64,000 nt of DNA from Micractinium sp. NFX-FRZ (lineage: Eukaryota; Chlorophyta; Trebouxiophyceae; Chlorellales; Chlorellaceae): contig JAPTJF010000067.1 of assembly GCA_029339195.1 (NCBI GenBank), forward strand, positions 1 through 64,000, read 5' to 3'. The notes below the pieces were generated by a model. That model searched no databases. It saw only the letters and a program-made list of their open reading frames with translations, and was not told the DNA's origin. The stretch's first letter is position 1. Every line of letters starts with the position of its first letter. The position numbers and the translations under genes are program-made. Below, one piece after another: positions 46,058-58,385 of this stretch.

Positions 46058-49000
46058 ATGCCGCGTCCCCCACTTCTGCGGCCCTGCTGGGCTCTGCTCG
46101 CCGCCTGCTGCTGCATGCTGGCCGCCTGCTCCACTGCGGCGCCCATGCACGCGCGCAGGCGACTGATGCAGGCGCCCGCCAGCCCGCTGGCCGCTGCCCC
46201 TCCGGGCGCGGCCGTGGCGGCTGGCGCTGGGGGCGGCACGTGCTGCGCTCAGCTGCAGGCGCTGGGCTTCAGCAGCAACCTGCCAGTGGTGGTGCTCGAC
46301 ACCTCTGGAGCCAAGCTGGAGGAGAAGGGCGTGAATGCGACTGTGCGAGTCTGCACATGCAGCGCAGGTGGGGTTGAGGGTTGTGCGCCATGCGTGAGGC
46401 GGGCGCTTTCTTGGAGGGAGGGAAAGTGGCCCCGCCTTGCACACCTACTGGTGCCGACCATGATCTGATAACATTCAGGACACTAATCGCACTCCGCAGG
46501 TGCTTTTGAGGACTACGAGGGGCTGGCAGATGCCGCAGTGCGAGGCACAAGTGAGTGGGAGGGAGGGTCCCCGCCAGCCAGCCTCTGGGAGCTCATCATG
46601 CCAAACCACGGTGCTGGCTCTGCTCCGTGCCCCCCCTGCCCTGTGGGACCTCTCAATGCTCACCAGCGCATCTCGCATCACTCCAACTCGTGGCCCTGCT
46701 GCCTCTGCATCCTCCCCTCCTGCTGCCTCTTGCGCTGGCCCGTCGGCCGCTGCTGCCCCACCGGCAGCCCCTCGTCCGACCCGGGCCTCTACTCACCCCC
46801 AAAGCACCACGATGGACCCTCACAGCGTTGCCTCCCCTCTGGCCTGCCTCCCACCTGATCTGTGCCCCCTGCAGCCAGCTCCAACGCCACCAAGAAGAGC
46901 TTCCGGCTGGACCTGCAGAAGGAGGGCGGCAAGAAGCTGGAGTTCCCCTTCCTGGGCATGCCGGCAGATGATGAGTGGATCCTGTGAGGCGGGCCCGGGG
47001 GTGGATGCGTGGTTGGGCTGCAGGGCAGTAGCACTGGCGTGTCCCTCCCCTGCCAGTGTGCCACCCGCTTCCAGCCTTCCAACTCCTGCTTCCCCCAGTA
47101 GTGTGTATTTTTTGTTCCCTCCTTCTCATCTTGCACCACCAATTCTGACCAGCCTAGGCAGCGGCGGGGCGAACCTGGCGCAAGGCGTTCCCTCCTGCTC
47201 CCCCTCACTCCCCCACCTCACCTGCACCCGCCCTGCGCAGCTATGGCGGCGACGAGGTGGACCTCACCCAGGGCGTGCGCAACTGGCTGACCTACAACCT
47301 GGCGCGCGCCTCGGGGCGCTACGCCTCGCGCACCGTCTGGATCGAGCTCTTTCTCCAGGTTGGCAGTCTCGCTGACGCAGGGAGGGCATGGCACTGGAGA
47401 GCTGGGTGGGTGGGGTGGGTGGGGATAGTTGGGTGCAGGTGGGTGGGTGGGTGGGCACTTTGCGCACCGTCTGGGTCGGCCTCTTCCTCCAGGCACCCCG
47501 CCTGTCTTCCAGCGTGCTTGCTGTGAGACACGCCTCCCCTCCCCCGGCTGCTTATGTTACTGTGAACACTTCTCAGCGTGAGCGCGGGCAGCGTGCAGTG
47601 AGCTTATACTATAGCAGCAGCTCACAGCAGCTAGTAGCAGCTCACACTCCCTGGCATCCTGGCCTGCCCGCCTGCAGGACGATGCCTCGCCCCAGCTGTC
47701 GCTGGACCACTACCACGGCATCTACATCGGGCTGGAGAAAATCAAGAGGGTGGGTGGGTGAGGTGGCGGGGTGACCTGGCGCCAGCTGGCATGCCCTTTC
47801 CTGGCCTCCCCTGGCATGTGCTGCGTTCTCTTGTCTGCCCGCTGCCCTGCACATCCCACTCCGACCCCACCCTGCACACCACCGCACTCCCACCGCCAGA
47901 CCCCAGACACAACCACTGATTGTGCAGACACAACCACTGTTTGTGAACACGTCTGCTACACATGCCATGCACCCTCCTCACCGGACCCCAGACACACCCA
48001 TTGAATGTCAACTCACATTGTTCTAATCAAGGCATAATGTCCCGCCTGCAGTCCCCCCAGCGGGTAAACATCACCAAGCTTGAGCTGCCAGACCTCACCG
48101 GGGGCTACCTATTCAGGTGAGGGGCGCTACGGGTGTGGCATGCGCGCATGCGCATTGCTGGGCAGGAGCTCTGCCTGGGCTGGTGGGCAGGGCAGAGCGG
48201 ACCTGGTGAAGTGTCGGGGCCCGCGTAGCTGGACTCTGCAACGTGACGTGACCAACTTGACCCCTCCCTCTTCCCATCCACAAGAACAATTTACCTGGAG
48301 GCCGCCTGCAGACTTTTGTTGAGCCAACCGCAAGTGCGAGTGTCTGCTTTGTTCTCCTGCCCTCCCCCTCCAGCTACGAGAATGACAACCTGCTTTGAGA
48401 GTCAAATAGTATGGTGTGCTTTCTTCTCCCTCCCTCTCCCGCCAGCTACGAGAACGACAACCTGGAGGCCAAGGACGTGCGCATGGGGCCGCTGACCGGC
48501 TGGCAGAACCCCTTCCTCCTGCTGTGAGCGCTGTGCAGCAGCAATGAGCCAGAGGGGGCGGGGGGAACAACTGGCTGTGGTGGGCGTGCGGCAAGCGGGC
48601 CACCCCCTTGCTTGATCCAGCCAGATGACAGCGGGCCTGCACAGGCCAGCTGCCTTTAACTGCTGCCTGTGGCAGCTGACCTGACCCGCCTCCGACAGCT
48701 GCTACTGGCGGCCACCCCCATTTGAAGCCTCAACCCTCCCTGCCCCCCGCCTGCCCCCTCTGTGCCCCACCCTGCCACCTGCATGTGTGTAATGTGTGCA
48801 GCGACCCCAAGAAGAACCCGCCCGAGGCCCGCACCTGGCTGGCCAGCTACCTGCAGACCTTCCAGGATGCGCTGGAGGCGCCCGACTGGCTCAGGTGCGT
48901 GGGTAGGAGGGGAGCAATCCACCCGGCGGAGGAGCGGCAGTCGTCTGGGCTGGAGCAGCATAACATTTCAGTGCCCTGCCCATCTCCCTGTACAGCAGTG

Positions 49001-51015
49001 GCGCAATATAAGGAATGGCGCTCGAATTGTCTCCCCTCCCCGCCCCCAAAGGCTTTCCCCAGCTGTACCACGTACATTGCCGGGCCCGCCTGGAAGGCCT
49101 TGCTCTTGAAAGGAACCCCTGCTTCTGCGTCTGCCCCCGGCCCGCCCGCACGCCTGCCTGCCACCCTGCAGCCGCTCCCCCAGCTACACCACCTACATCG
49201 ACGGCCCCGCTTGGGTGGACTATTTCCTGCTCACAGAGCTCACCAAAAACCCGGATGGGTACCGGTAAGTGGCTGGCAGGAGGGTGGAAGATGCAGTGCT
49301 GAGATGGCAGGGCGCTGAGCTGGCGGCGCATGAACACCGCCGCACGGTGCCGCCCTGTCACCTGGCCAGCGCAGTGCAGCCGCGCTGGCAGCGACATCAG
49401 CAGAGTCATCAACCGGCTTGGGGACAACCGCATGCGTCTCTTCTAAGCAGTTCCGCCCTTGCCGCCCGCTTCCGCCGCGTCCACCCGCCTGCCCCTCTGC
49501 AGCGGCTCCATCTATCTGCACAAGGAGAAGGGCGCCCCGATGGCAGCAGGCCCTGCCTGGGACTACAACGAGGCGTACGGCCTGTGCTGCGGCTACCCAG
49601 TGGAGGGCTGGCAGAGCGGGGGCGCCAGCGGCCCAGGTGCGGGGCAGGGCAAGGGGCAGGACCAGGTGGCGCGAGCTGGGGAGGCAGCAATTGGTGCTGT
49701 GCAGTGCTCACCCTGGTTGACTTCCCTCTGCATGCCCTGCGCACCGCTAACCTCCCGCTCCACTCCACATGTGCCTGCCTGCTGACTTGGCTCCTTCCCG
49801 GGGTGCAGGCCAGTCTGGCGGGTCTGCCACCTCCCCCGAGGGCTGGCGCTTCCTCATCTGCGCCGACAAGGAGCGCTGCGTGGTGGACCCAGACGACGGG
49901 CTCAGCCGCTGGTACAGGTGCGCCTGCTGCTACACACACACACACGCATGTGGCTAGTTTGGCTAGCATGCTTCACAGGGTGTGGGAAGCGGGCCAGGGA
50001 GGACCTCGAAGGACCGAGCTGTTCACTGCTTCTGCATTAGCCGGCTGCATTGACAGTCCATTTGCTGATGAGCTTAAGGTCATCCCTGGTGTGGGCGCGC
50101 TGGCAGTGTTGGGGGTGGGGTTTGGGCCTGTGCAGAGGCCCTGTGGGTGGCAGGTGCCCTTGGGGTGGCACAAGGCTGTGCAGAGCTCACAGTGCACGGC
50201 GGCAACCGGCACGCCACGTGGCAGGTGCAGGCGCCACTGGCGTGCTGGCTTGCTGGTTACACACTGCCCACCTACAGTATTTGCATGCCTGCCTGTCCGC
50301 CCGCCCGCAGGCGCATGTGGGTCGACCCGCGTTTCAGCGGCGCTGCTGCGGCGCGCTGGGCGCAGCTGCGGGCGGGGGTGTGGTCGGACGCTACCATCAG
50401 CCGCATGTTCACCGACGTTGCTGCACAGGTGGGTGGGGGCTTGACTGGGTCGAAAGGGGCGGTGGCGCGGCCTTGCACTGAACTGCCAAGCACCAGCACA
50501 GCCAAGCTCTGAGGTGTTAAGCGTTGGTAAAAGATGAGTGCAGCACTTTCTCAGCATCGTGTCCTGCCGCACGCCGACAGCAAGGGCACCCTCCCTGCTG
50601 CCTGGGGCATCCGACCCGCCCTCGCCCGCGGCACCCCACGCAGATCAAGCCTGCCGTGCTGCGTAACTTTGATCGCTATGAGAAGGTCCTCCTGAAGCCG
50701 TGGTACCAAAACTCGGAGCAGGAGTGGACTTCCGGTGAGCAGGGCGGCTGGGCACCTCTGCCGTGGTGACGAGGCACCTGGGCTGCCTTGGAGTGGGTGC
50801 TCGTTGGGCTTGACCCTAGACGACCAGGGGCTTGCAGGCCATCAAGTGTTCTCAACCCGCCCGTCACCATCCTGATTGCAGAGATGGCTAGCCTGCAGGG
50901 CTGGCTGACCAAGCACTTGGCCTGGCTGGATGGCGCCTTTGCCCAGGCGGCTGCCGCACCGCCGGTGGCAGCGGCAGCGGGGCCGCCCGCTGGCCTCGCG
51001 GGGCGTCGCCTGTGA
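46058..51015 (+). CDS. Secreted CotH-family (spore-coat/kinase-like) protein
   Basis: Exons 46058-46367, 46500-46550, 46875-46983, 47241-47358, 47678-47749, 48052-48116, 48446-48523, 48802-48894, 49172-49264, 49503-49636, 49809-49917, 50311-50428, 50644-50734, 50882-51015; 524 aa, all phases consistent. Residues 1-~30 are a signal peptide (Cys- and Leu-rich, ending STAAP). CotH landmarks occur in order: LPVVVLDTSGA, NATKKSFRLDLQKE, DDEWILYGGDEVDLTQGVRN, YHGIYIGLEKIKR, NITKLELPDLTGGYLF, and a C-terminal GPAWDYNEAYGLCCGY block. In bacteria CotH phosphorylates spore-coat proteins; eukaryotic members are mostly secreted or wall-associated and poorly studied. Kinase activity here is inference. Introns 4, 6 and 8 each hold a copy of a neighbouring exon edge. 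TGTAA follows 89 nt after the stop. Confidence 0.88.
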
Positions 51016-51374
51016 AAGGCGGAGTGTCACACGTACACATGCACACACGCACACACATACTGGGTTCACATCTATGCTGAATGCATGAATCGTGCACGGC
51101 TTTTGTAACAGTGCTCTGCGCAACGTGTAGGACCTGCTGCTGCAGGCTCCTGCCGCGCTGTGACCTGGCGGCGGCGGCAGATGTGAAGCAGGAGCCCCCG
51201 CCTCGCTGCTGCCTACATCACGCTCGTCGCTCGTGAACATTGCTTTCCACAGGACAGAGCACCTGTTGGCGGTTCCCCTCGAAGCTCGGTGGCGGCGCAA
51301 ATCGGGTGGCTGCCCTTGGGCGCAAAACCTCTGCACCCCGAAAGCTTCCTGGAGCATGGAACTTTGATAAAACC
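51016..51374 (+). other. Intergenic: CotH 3'UTR and promoter of the NUMOD3-like gene
   Basis: Head-to-tail spacing of 359 bp with TGTAA at 51104-51108. No other gene is supported. Confidence 0.6.
51104..51108 (+). promoter_or_regulatory. Candidate polyadenylation signal TGTAA (CotH gene)
   Basis: TGTAA 89 nt after the CotH stop, a typical distance for green algae. Confidence 0.7.
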
Positions 51375-54342
51375 ATGCGTCTAGGCCAGCTGGTGACCTC
51401 CCCAGCGTCGACTTCCTATAGTCGGCCGCTTGGGCAGGCTCGCGGGCTGCGGACGGTCCCCTTCTCTTGCAAAGCGACCTACGGACAGGATGGGGGTGAG
51501 CAGGGCAGCGCAGTGCCCGGGCACAGCACGTGCAGGTGCTGGTGCGCTAGGGCCCAATGCCTCTCCTGATCACGGGCCCCTCGCTTTGTTGCAGGCTTTA
51601 TGGCATCCGGAGAGCCCGGCCGGCCTGGAGCCGGCGGCCACGACGTGAAGGCGCAGGCGCAGGTGGGGCGGCAGCGCACTGCGAGTGCCGCACCTGTGCG
51701 CCGCTGTGTCACCAGCCGCGGCCAGGCATTGGGGTCTGTCAACTGCTTAGGAACGCGCTGCACAGCTTTCAAAGCACCCTGCTTGCATGCCCACACCCTC
51801 ACACCCCGCCCGATCTCCCCGCCACGTGCGCGCCTGCAGCAGCAGGATGGCAGCAGCAGTAGCGCGGGCGGCGTGTCCCCGCCGCGGCGCGGCCCCGGCC
51901 GCCCGCCAGGCCACCCCGCCTGGAACAAGGGCGTGCCCATGGCGGAGAGCACGCGCAAGCAGCTGAGCCAGAAGCTGAAGGCAAAGTGGAAGGACCCGGA
52001 CTACCGGCGCAGCGTGACGGAGGCTATGGTGGTGAGTGCCCGCAGCTGGGTGCTTGCGGGTGCTGGGTGCCTGGGGCTGGCAGAGCAAAACGGCACACAA
52101 CACACTCTTGTCTGCGACTTCTCACAGGTCCAGCAGCATTGCCTGCTATGCAGCTTCCTTGCTTGGGGCAAAGGAAGCAGCAAAGAAGCATCTTGTTCTT
52201 GTGGGGAACCAGCCGGCTCATACTAACCCTGCCCGACGTGTGTGCCCCTGCCGCTGCAGGGCCGTCAGTCGTGGAACGCGGGGCGGCCGCACGACGACGA
52301 GACGCGCGCCAAGATGTCTGAGGCCAAGCTGGGCAAGCCCAAGCCCCTGGCGACACGCAAGCGCATGTCAGCGGCAGCAGCAGGGCACCCGGTCAGCGCT
52401 GAAGTGCGTGCCGATGTCGGGGACCGGTTCCGGGGGCAACCCAAGAGCCCGGAGCACCGGAATAAGCTTGCAGCGGTGGCGCGTCGCCGGCATGCGGCCA
52501 CGCGGGTGCTGCACGCAGTGGAGGCTGTGTATGCAGCCGCCTCCACGGCTTCTGCCTCGTCAGCAGCAGGCGGCAACGGCGGTGGCGGCGCGAGAGGCGC
52601 CGCCGGCTCCAGCGGCGGCGTGGCCAACGGCAGCGCAGCCAGCTCGCTGAGCGCGGGCGGCGCGCCGCCAGCTGGCAGCAGCGCTGGCCTGGGCGCCGCT
52701 GGCGTGCCGGCCAGCCCCAGCGGCAGCGCAGGCGCCCACATGGGCGCTGTGCGCGCTGCAGCCTACAGCATGGGCCTGAGCGGACTGTCGGACAGCCGCA
52801 CGGGCAAGCGGCTGAGCCGCACCCAGATCCTGAACACCTTCAAGGCTGAGCTGCGCGAGTATCGCGCGCTGCAGGTGGGGCAACGGCAGCGTGGCATGGG
52901 GCGGGCAGTGTTCCTGGGGCTGTGCGGTCTTCAGGGCACCTTTTGTTGCCTCAAACCGTGATGATGCCATGCACTCAGGTGTGCGTGCGTCCCGCTCGCG
53001 TCACGCTGCCGTGGTGTGTGTGCACCAAGGCCAGCCCCCGAACACCGCTGCCCCTGCTGTGCCTGCTGTGCAGGAGGAGCTGTCCACCTGGACCGCTGCG
53101 TTCCGTGAGAAGAATGGGCGCAAGCCCAACCTGGTGGATGTGCAGCGCACAGGTGGGTGGGCGGGCAGTGCACACAAATGCCGCACTCTCATGTGTAGCA
53201 CAAAGTGCGCGCGTGGCTTGGCCACTGGTTGGGCAGCTGCCACGACAGCTGTGCATGACACCCCCTATGCAGTGCACCCCCCCGGCCTGCCTACGCTTCT
53301 TTGCCGCCCAATTGGGTTGCCAACCTTCTTGCCTGCCCAACCCGCCCGCTGCAGGCATCCCCTGGCTGATTGAGCGGTTCAAGCAGTATGTCGTGCTGCG
53401 CGACCGCCTGTTCAGCGACACATCCGTGCTTCGCACCAAGATGTCAGAGGCAGTGCCGGGTGAGGGAGCTGGCCAGGGGGTGAGAGCACCGCCGTGAGAG
53501 TGTCCGCTCAGTGGAGCACGCTATGAAGCCATTGCTTGCCGTTGAGAGAGAGTGTGCTGTGCACAGCGGGCGTGAGCGGTTCGGCTGCGCTTCAACAACC
53601 AGGCTAGCTGCCCTGCCGGCCAGCTGCTAGGCTGCCACAGTATAGGCTGCGCTTTCTGTGTCCGCAACATGGTGCGCCCTGCGTCATGACATCCCCCCTG
53701 CCCGCAGACCCTGAGTCGGTGCGCAACGCAAACGGCGGCGGCCCCTCGGGAGGCACCTCCATGGGCAGCATGGGCCCCACCAACGCCAACGGGCCCGGCA
53801 CCGGCGAGCGCAACGTCATGGCCAACCGCTTTGCCGCCGTGATGGACTACAAGATGAAGAAGCAGGGGCAGGCGGCGGTGGGCGCTGCGGCCGCCGCGGC
53901 CGCCTCGCTGGCGGTGTCCCCCTCGGATGCGGCGGCAGCGGCGGCGGCAGAGGAGGCGGAGGACCCGCTGGCTGCCAAAGTCATGGCCTCCTCTCAGGCG
54001 CCGCCGCGCGTGCGCATGGCCATGCATGCGGCGATCGAGTACCGGCAGAAGAAGGCGCAGGCAACCAAGGCTGCGGCCGAAACTGCAGCCGCTGCGGCGA
54101 GGGTCGCCAGCAGCAGCGCCAAGAGCGCCAGCAAGGGCAGCGCGCGCTTGGGGAGCCTCAGCGGCCTGCCGCAGGCTGCTGCTCAGCAGGAGCCGCCAGT
54201 GCTCGTTGCAGCGGCAGCGGCGCAGGCGGAGCCTGAGGCAGCTGATGGTGCAACACAGTTGCCCACAGCAGCGGTGCCGGTCAGCGCAGAGGCAGCAGAG
54301 ATGCTTCCCGGCGGCGGCATCATTGCTGCTGCCAGTGCGTGA
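51375..54342 (+). CDS. AT-hook/NUMOD3-repeat protein, probably plastid-targeted
   Basis: Exons 51375-51495, 51595-51662, 51840-52031, 52260-52874, 53074-53152, 53355-53459, 53708-54342; 604 aa. The N-terminus (Ser-, Arg- and Thr-rich, acid-poor) looks like a chloroplast transit peptide. An AT-hook-like RRGPGRPPG precedes NUMOD3-type repeats: AWNKGVPMAESTRKQLSQKL, SWNAGRPHDDETRAKMSEAK and a weaker GQPKSPEHRNKLAAVARRR. NUMOD3 motifs are DNA-binding modules known from homing endonucleases; no GIY-YIG or HNH nuclease domain is visible here. Later blocks (RTQILNTFKAELREYRALQ; WLIERFKQYVVLRDRLF) are charged helices. The C-terminal third is Ala-rich. Similar proteins exist in plants, as I recall, without a firm function; a nucleoid or DNA-binding role is inference. 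Confidence 0.78.
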
Positions 54343-55143
54343 TCGGAGAGAGAGACGTCTGCAGCACAGCCATTCGGCCAGCGCAACCTCCCACTCTCCT
54401 AGCCGCACCACATTCAGACTGCATTTTTATTGAATGCCTCCTGTGTACAGCGGCGCACACCCAGGCCCAAGCCTGGGCAGCGCTGCCATCCCCCTGATTG
54501 ATTTCCGAACACTCTTTCTCTCGCTCGCTCCCCTCTTCCACCGCAGCATTTTGCGTCCTCCCCACACCCCACGCCCTGCGGATTGCAGGCAGCCGTGGCC
54601 GGTTTTTGTGCCCGCCACGTGTGTTCCCCAGGGCAGGCTGCATCCTATTCTTTTGGCATCGCTACTGCCCAGCCTGCCGCCTCTGCAACCGAGCTTTTTG
54701 GACCCTGCCAACACATGCCCCGCTGGCGAGCCAAGCTCCCCCCACACCTCTCCCCCCCATTTTCCTCCCCCCACACCTCCCCCCCTCCTCTGAGAAGACC
54801 AGAAACCCCACCCCCCCCTATTTTATCGTCTGTCAGCCAATCCCCGCTCCCCTGTGTACCTATGTGCGTCCCCCCGTGCAGCTGCCCGTGCCGCATGCCG
54901 CCATTTTGGCTTCCCCCCTTCCCCCCGCCGTCCCCACACTTCACTGAACCAATTGACGCGCGCGCCCTGCCTCGCCCCCCTCCCTTCCTTTTGTGGGCGA
55001 GCGAGCAGCAGCAGCGGCTACTAACATTTCGTTTTGCCGGCGAATTGAAAGCCCGCTGTGTCACATGTGTAACACTAACGACTCCCCAACCCAACGTGAG
55101 GGCGCACTGATTAAAAGCACTGGTTGAGTGTGGAGTTTGTACT
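54343..55143. other. Convergent intergenic region, C-rich
   Basis: It lies between the NUMOD3-like stop (+) and the AlkD-like stop (-). It is long and pyrimidine-rich, with TGTAA on plus at 55068-55072. No coding signal was seen. Confidence 0.6.
55068..55072 (+). promoter_or_regulatory. Candidate polyadenylation signal TGTAA (NUMOD3-like gene)
   Basis: TGTAA 726 nt after the stop. The long distance makes this tentative; it also lies close to the end of the opposing gene. Confidence 0.4.
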
Positions 55144-57628
55144 TCAGCGCCGGCGGGTGCGCTTGGGGGCTGCACGCTCTGGCGATTCCCGCCCGCTGCT
55201 ACCGCTGCCTGTGGCCTCTTGTACTGCCGTCGCCACGCCAGCCTGCTGCTTGTGCCGTGCCATAAGTGGTGTCCTGACGGCGGGAGGCTGCTGCTCAAGT
55301 GCGTACCGCAAGCCCTCTCGGCTGAAGTGGTGCAGGTGCGTTTCCACAAACTGCAACAGCATGGGGGGGCAGCACATGCAGCGCCGGCGGGGCAGCAGAG
55401 AAGTGGGTCAGCAACCGTCAAGCCGGTGGGGCTGGAAAAGGGGCAGGGCGGCAGGAGGAACGTGCAGGCAGGATGAACAAAGGAGACGACAAGGCACCGC
55501 AGGCGCATGAGGCACACGCTGCAGCACCAGCAGCAGCACCACCAGCCCTGCAACTTCAGACTGACGGCGACAGCGGCATAACGTGCTCCACCCTCACCTC
55601 CCGCTGCTGCCCTTGCCAAACCCTAACATCCACTCGCTCTTTCCGCTTCCCGCCTGGCAGCATCTATCGACCCCTGCATACAGCCCGCCCATAAGCACAG
55701 CTGGCGCCCACCTGCAGCAGTTCCTGGGCATCTCCCTTCCCCAGCTCCCGCAGCACCCAGCCGGTGCCTGTCTGTACTGGCGGGCAGCGCAGAAGGTGGC
55801 GGACAGTCAGTTGGGGTGCAGGACCAGCAGGTGGAAAGGGTGGGGCAGGTCAGTAGCGCTGCTGGTACTGGCACAGACATCCTATCGGCTGGGGAGGGTG
55901 GGGCAGGGCGGTGGTTCTGCTGGCACTACTAGCACTGCTGTACGCAGGAGCATGGTGGGCAGGGGAGTCTCTTCTGCTCGGCAAGCCGGCATGGAGGCAG
56001 GCAGGCAGGGGAGGCTCTCTTACACAACCAGCAACCAGCCTGCTTTGCTCAGACCTGAGCAAACCGCTCCTGCCCCCGCACGGTCACTGCAAGGGTGTCT
56101 ACCAAGGCGGCCCGGAACCCTGGGAACACCTGCAGGCGGGGAGCACTCACCCAGCAGCGTGACACATGGCTCAGGCCGTGTGTGTGCACTGGCCCGTTGT
56201 GCAGCACTCTGCCGCACTGGGTGCCTGCAGCCACCTCATGCTGTGTGCGCAGCGCCGGCTTATGGCGGGCAGCGGTGGCCTGTGGCTGGCAGTGCTGGCC
56301 GCTGCCTCCCCAGCTGCTCAGCCGCACAGCACCCCCGTACCCCCAGCCCTGCCCTGCCCTGCACAGCCCATCGCAGCGCGGCGCAGCATGCGTGCCTTGT
56401 CGTCGGGCAGTCGGGCAAGGGTGACAAACGCCACCACCGAGGACCGCCTCAGCCACAGATTGCTGTGCTGGCACCACGTCATGAGAGCACGGCTGCAGGC
56501 CTCCCCTTCGGCAGGGCTGCTGCGCAGCAGAAGCTTGGCCAGAGGGCCCAGCAGCCGGCCGCAGATGCTGTCGCATGTCGACCTGCCCGCAGTGGGGCAT
56601 TCAGGGAGTGGGCATGGGCAGGTCAGCGGGGCAAGTGGGCGCTGCTGGGGGGCGGGGCGCTTGCATGAGAGTGAGGGCATTGTTTCAGGCGGGGTGTGTG
56701 CTGGCTCTTGGGCGGAACAGCGGTGTGCCAGGTGGCCTCCCCCTGGGATGACCAGGAGCATCAACCAGCCTGTCTACCAGTCTCAAGAATGACCTCTTCC
56801 ACCGCACAGATACATGGCCTGTTGTGTGCCGCTCCCCCGCTGCTGGCAGCTCCTTGGGAGCTGCACAAACAACCCACCTCTCTTTCGATCTGCCCACAAG
56901 CCATGTCAACTCAACGCACGGTTTGTTTGCAGTCTCCCATCCCACGCACCACACAAACACGTGCCCCGCAGTGTGCAGCTCCTCAACAGCTGCCAGCTCG
57001 CTCCTCCAGTCAGCAGCCAGGCCCCCTTTGAGCAGGCAGTGCTGCCACAGGCACATGCCCGCCAGCTTGTCCTCCTGCAGGCCGATGCAGCATTTGGGGC
57101 GCAGCATGCGGCATTGTGGGGCAGAGGTATGGGGCAAGGAGCCGGAGACTTGGCATGGAGGGCATGCAGACTTCGAAATTCTAGAACAGTATCTTGCTAT
57201 GCAGGGCAAAGTTTTCGCCGCGTGACAGCCGTCAGCACCACCCTCGCCAACCCACACGCCAGCTCACACACCTGCAGCGGCTCCCGCAGCAGCGCCAGCG
57301 CTAGCTCCCGCAGCTCGGCCGGCGTAGCAGCTGCCTGCTGCCTCAGGAAATCTTTGCACACCGCCTCCACTGCTGGCGTTTTGATGCCACGGTGCTTTAT
57401 CACTTGCTTGAAATAGGCATCCTGCCCTGTGGCCACCTCGGGTGCCGCCACCGCCGCCAGCTGCTGCTGCACGCCCTGCAGAAGCTCCGCAGTCCTCGGC
57501 TGCTTGCCGGGCATCGCGCCCAAGAGACAGGAAACAGAGGCAGTTAAGAGGCGTGCTTGGCGCCGAGAGGGGCGGAGGGAGAGGGTGGCAGCAGCGGAGT
57601 GAAGGCGAGCAGCAGCTAGTGCTAGCAT
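55144..57628 (-). CDS. AlkD-like DNA alkylation repair protein (HEAT-like repeats)
   Basis: Exons 57628-57272, 57074-56950, 56582-56396, 56129-56055, 55771-55712, 55350-55144; 336 aa. The Arg/Ala-rich N-terminus may be an organelle presequence, with a second Met at 57514. Family features in order: YFKQVIKHRGIKTPAVEAVC, LAGMCLWQHCLLKGG followed by DWRSELAAVEELHTAGHV, LMTWCQHSNLWLRRSSVVAF, and GWVLRELGKGDAQELLQFVE. This is the DNA-alkylation-repeat family, whose members remove N3- and N7-alkylpurines without base flipping. The basic C-terminus could bind DNA. The exon 3 end is uncertain: no in-phase GT was found, so a GC donor after 56396 is proposed. Intron 2 carries a degraded copy of the exon 2 end. 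Confidence 0.82.
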
Positions 57629-58385
57629 GTTCCGGGGCGCCGGCCTGTCCCATATGTCGCAAAAGCAGAAGAATAGATGTCATCGGAGCAAGCGAAAGGA
57701 GCCACCTGGCTCTTGCTGGTGGCGCAAACCCTAGCAACAGCACGGTCCTTGGGCCACCCATTTGCAGCCTGCTTTCAAGTGTGCTCGGGTCCCAGCTGTG
57801 TGCCAGCCAGCCAGCCGCCAGCCAGCAGAACACGCACTTCCGCCTGGCCTGCCTGAGGCGCAAGTGGCTGGTTCTTACAAAATACGCAAGCCCAGGTTGC
57901 GAGGGCTAGTGAGGCGTGGGGAAAAGTGCGCTGAAAAAGTATGGCAGGGCATGCGTGCAGGCAGGCAGATGCGCTGAGGGGTACAGGGCAGTGTGGTTGA
58001 CGGGACGGAGAGTGATAAGATCGGATTGGGAGCAATGGGAAAAGGGAGCACAACAGGGAAGGGAGACGGAGGGAAGACTGTTCCGAGCAAACGGCTGGGG
58101 GGTGTAGCAAAGGGCGCAGGACAGAGCGGGTGGGTGCGGCGAAGCGCTCATTCAACTTCATGCATTGCTGTCACGGCGAGGGCTGGGAGTGTGGCAGCCC
58201 TGAGGATCGTGGGACAGCCGAAGGGGTGCAGCAGCGTGCACAGCGGGCACCAGGCCAGCCTTCTGGCCGGCCCTGCGCCGGCGGCAGCTGCGCTATTTGT
58301 ATTGTTGGGTCAAGGTGGGGCAGGCCGCCCGCCAGACGTGGCCCGGGCAGGCTACTGCCCCTTGCTTATGAGGTGCTCGAGCGGT
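57629..58385 (-). other. Intergenic: ISCU 3'UTR and AlkD promoter
   Basis: Both flanking genes are on minus. A TTACA at 57875-57879 (TGTAA on minus) may end the ISCU transcript. No gene was recognised. Confidence 0.5.
57875..57879 (-). promoter_or_regulatory. Candidate polyadenylation signal TGTAA (ISCU)
   Basis: TGTAAGAAC on the minus strand, 507 nt after the ISCU stop. Confidence 0.4.

Noticed and set aside
45500..46060. tRNA or snRNA gene in the divergent promoter
   Set aside because: No cloverleaf with A/B boxes or conserved snRNA elements could be found by eye.
56049..56600. 183-codon minus-strand open frame across AlkD exons 3 and 4
   Set aside because: It matches exon 4 in frame but reads exon 3 in the wrong phase and is otherwise low-complexity, so an intron between exons 3 and 4 was preferred even though it needs a GC donor.
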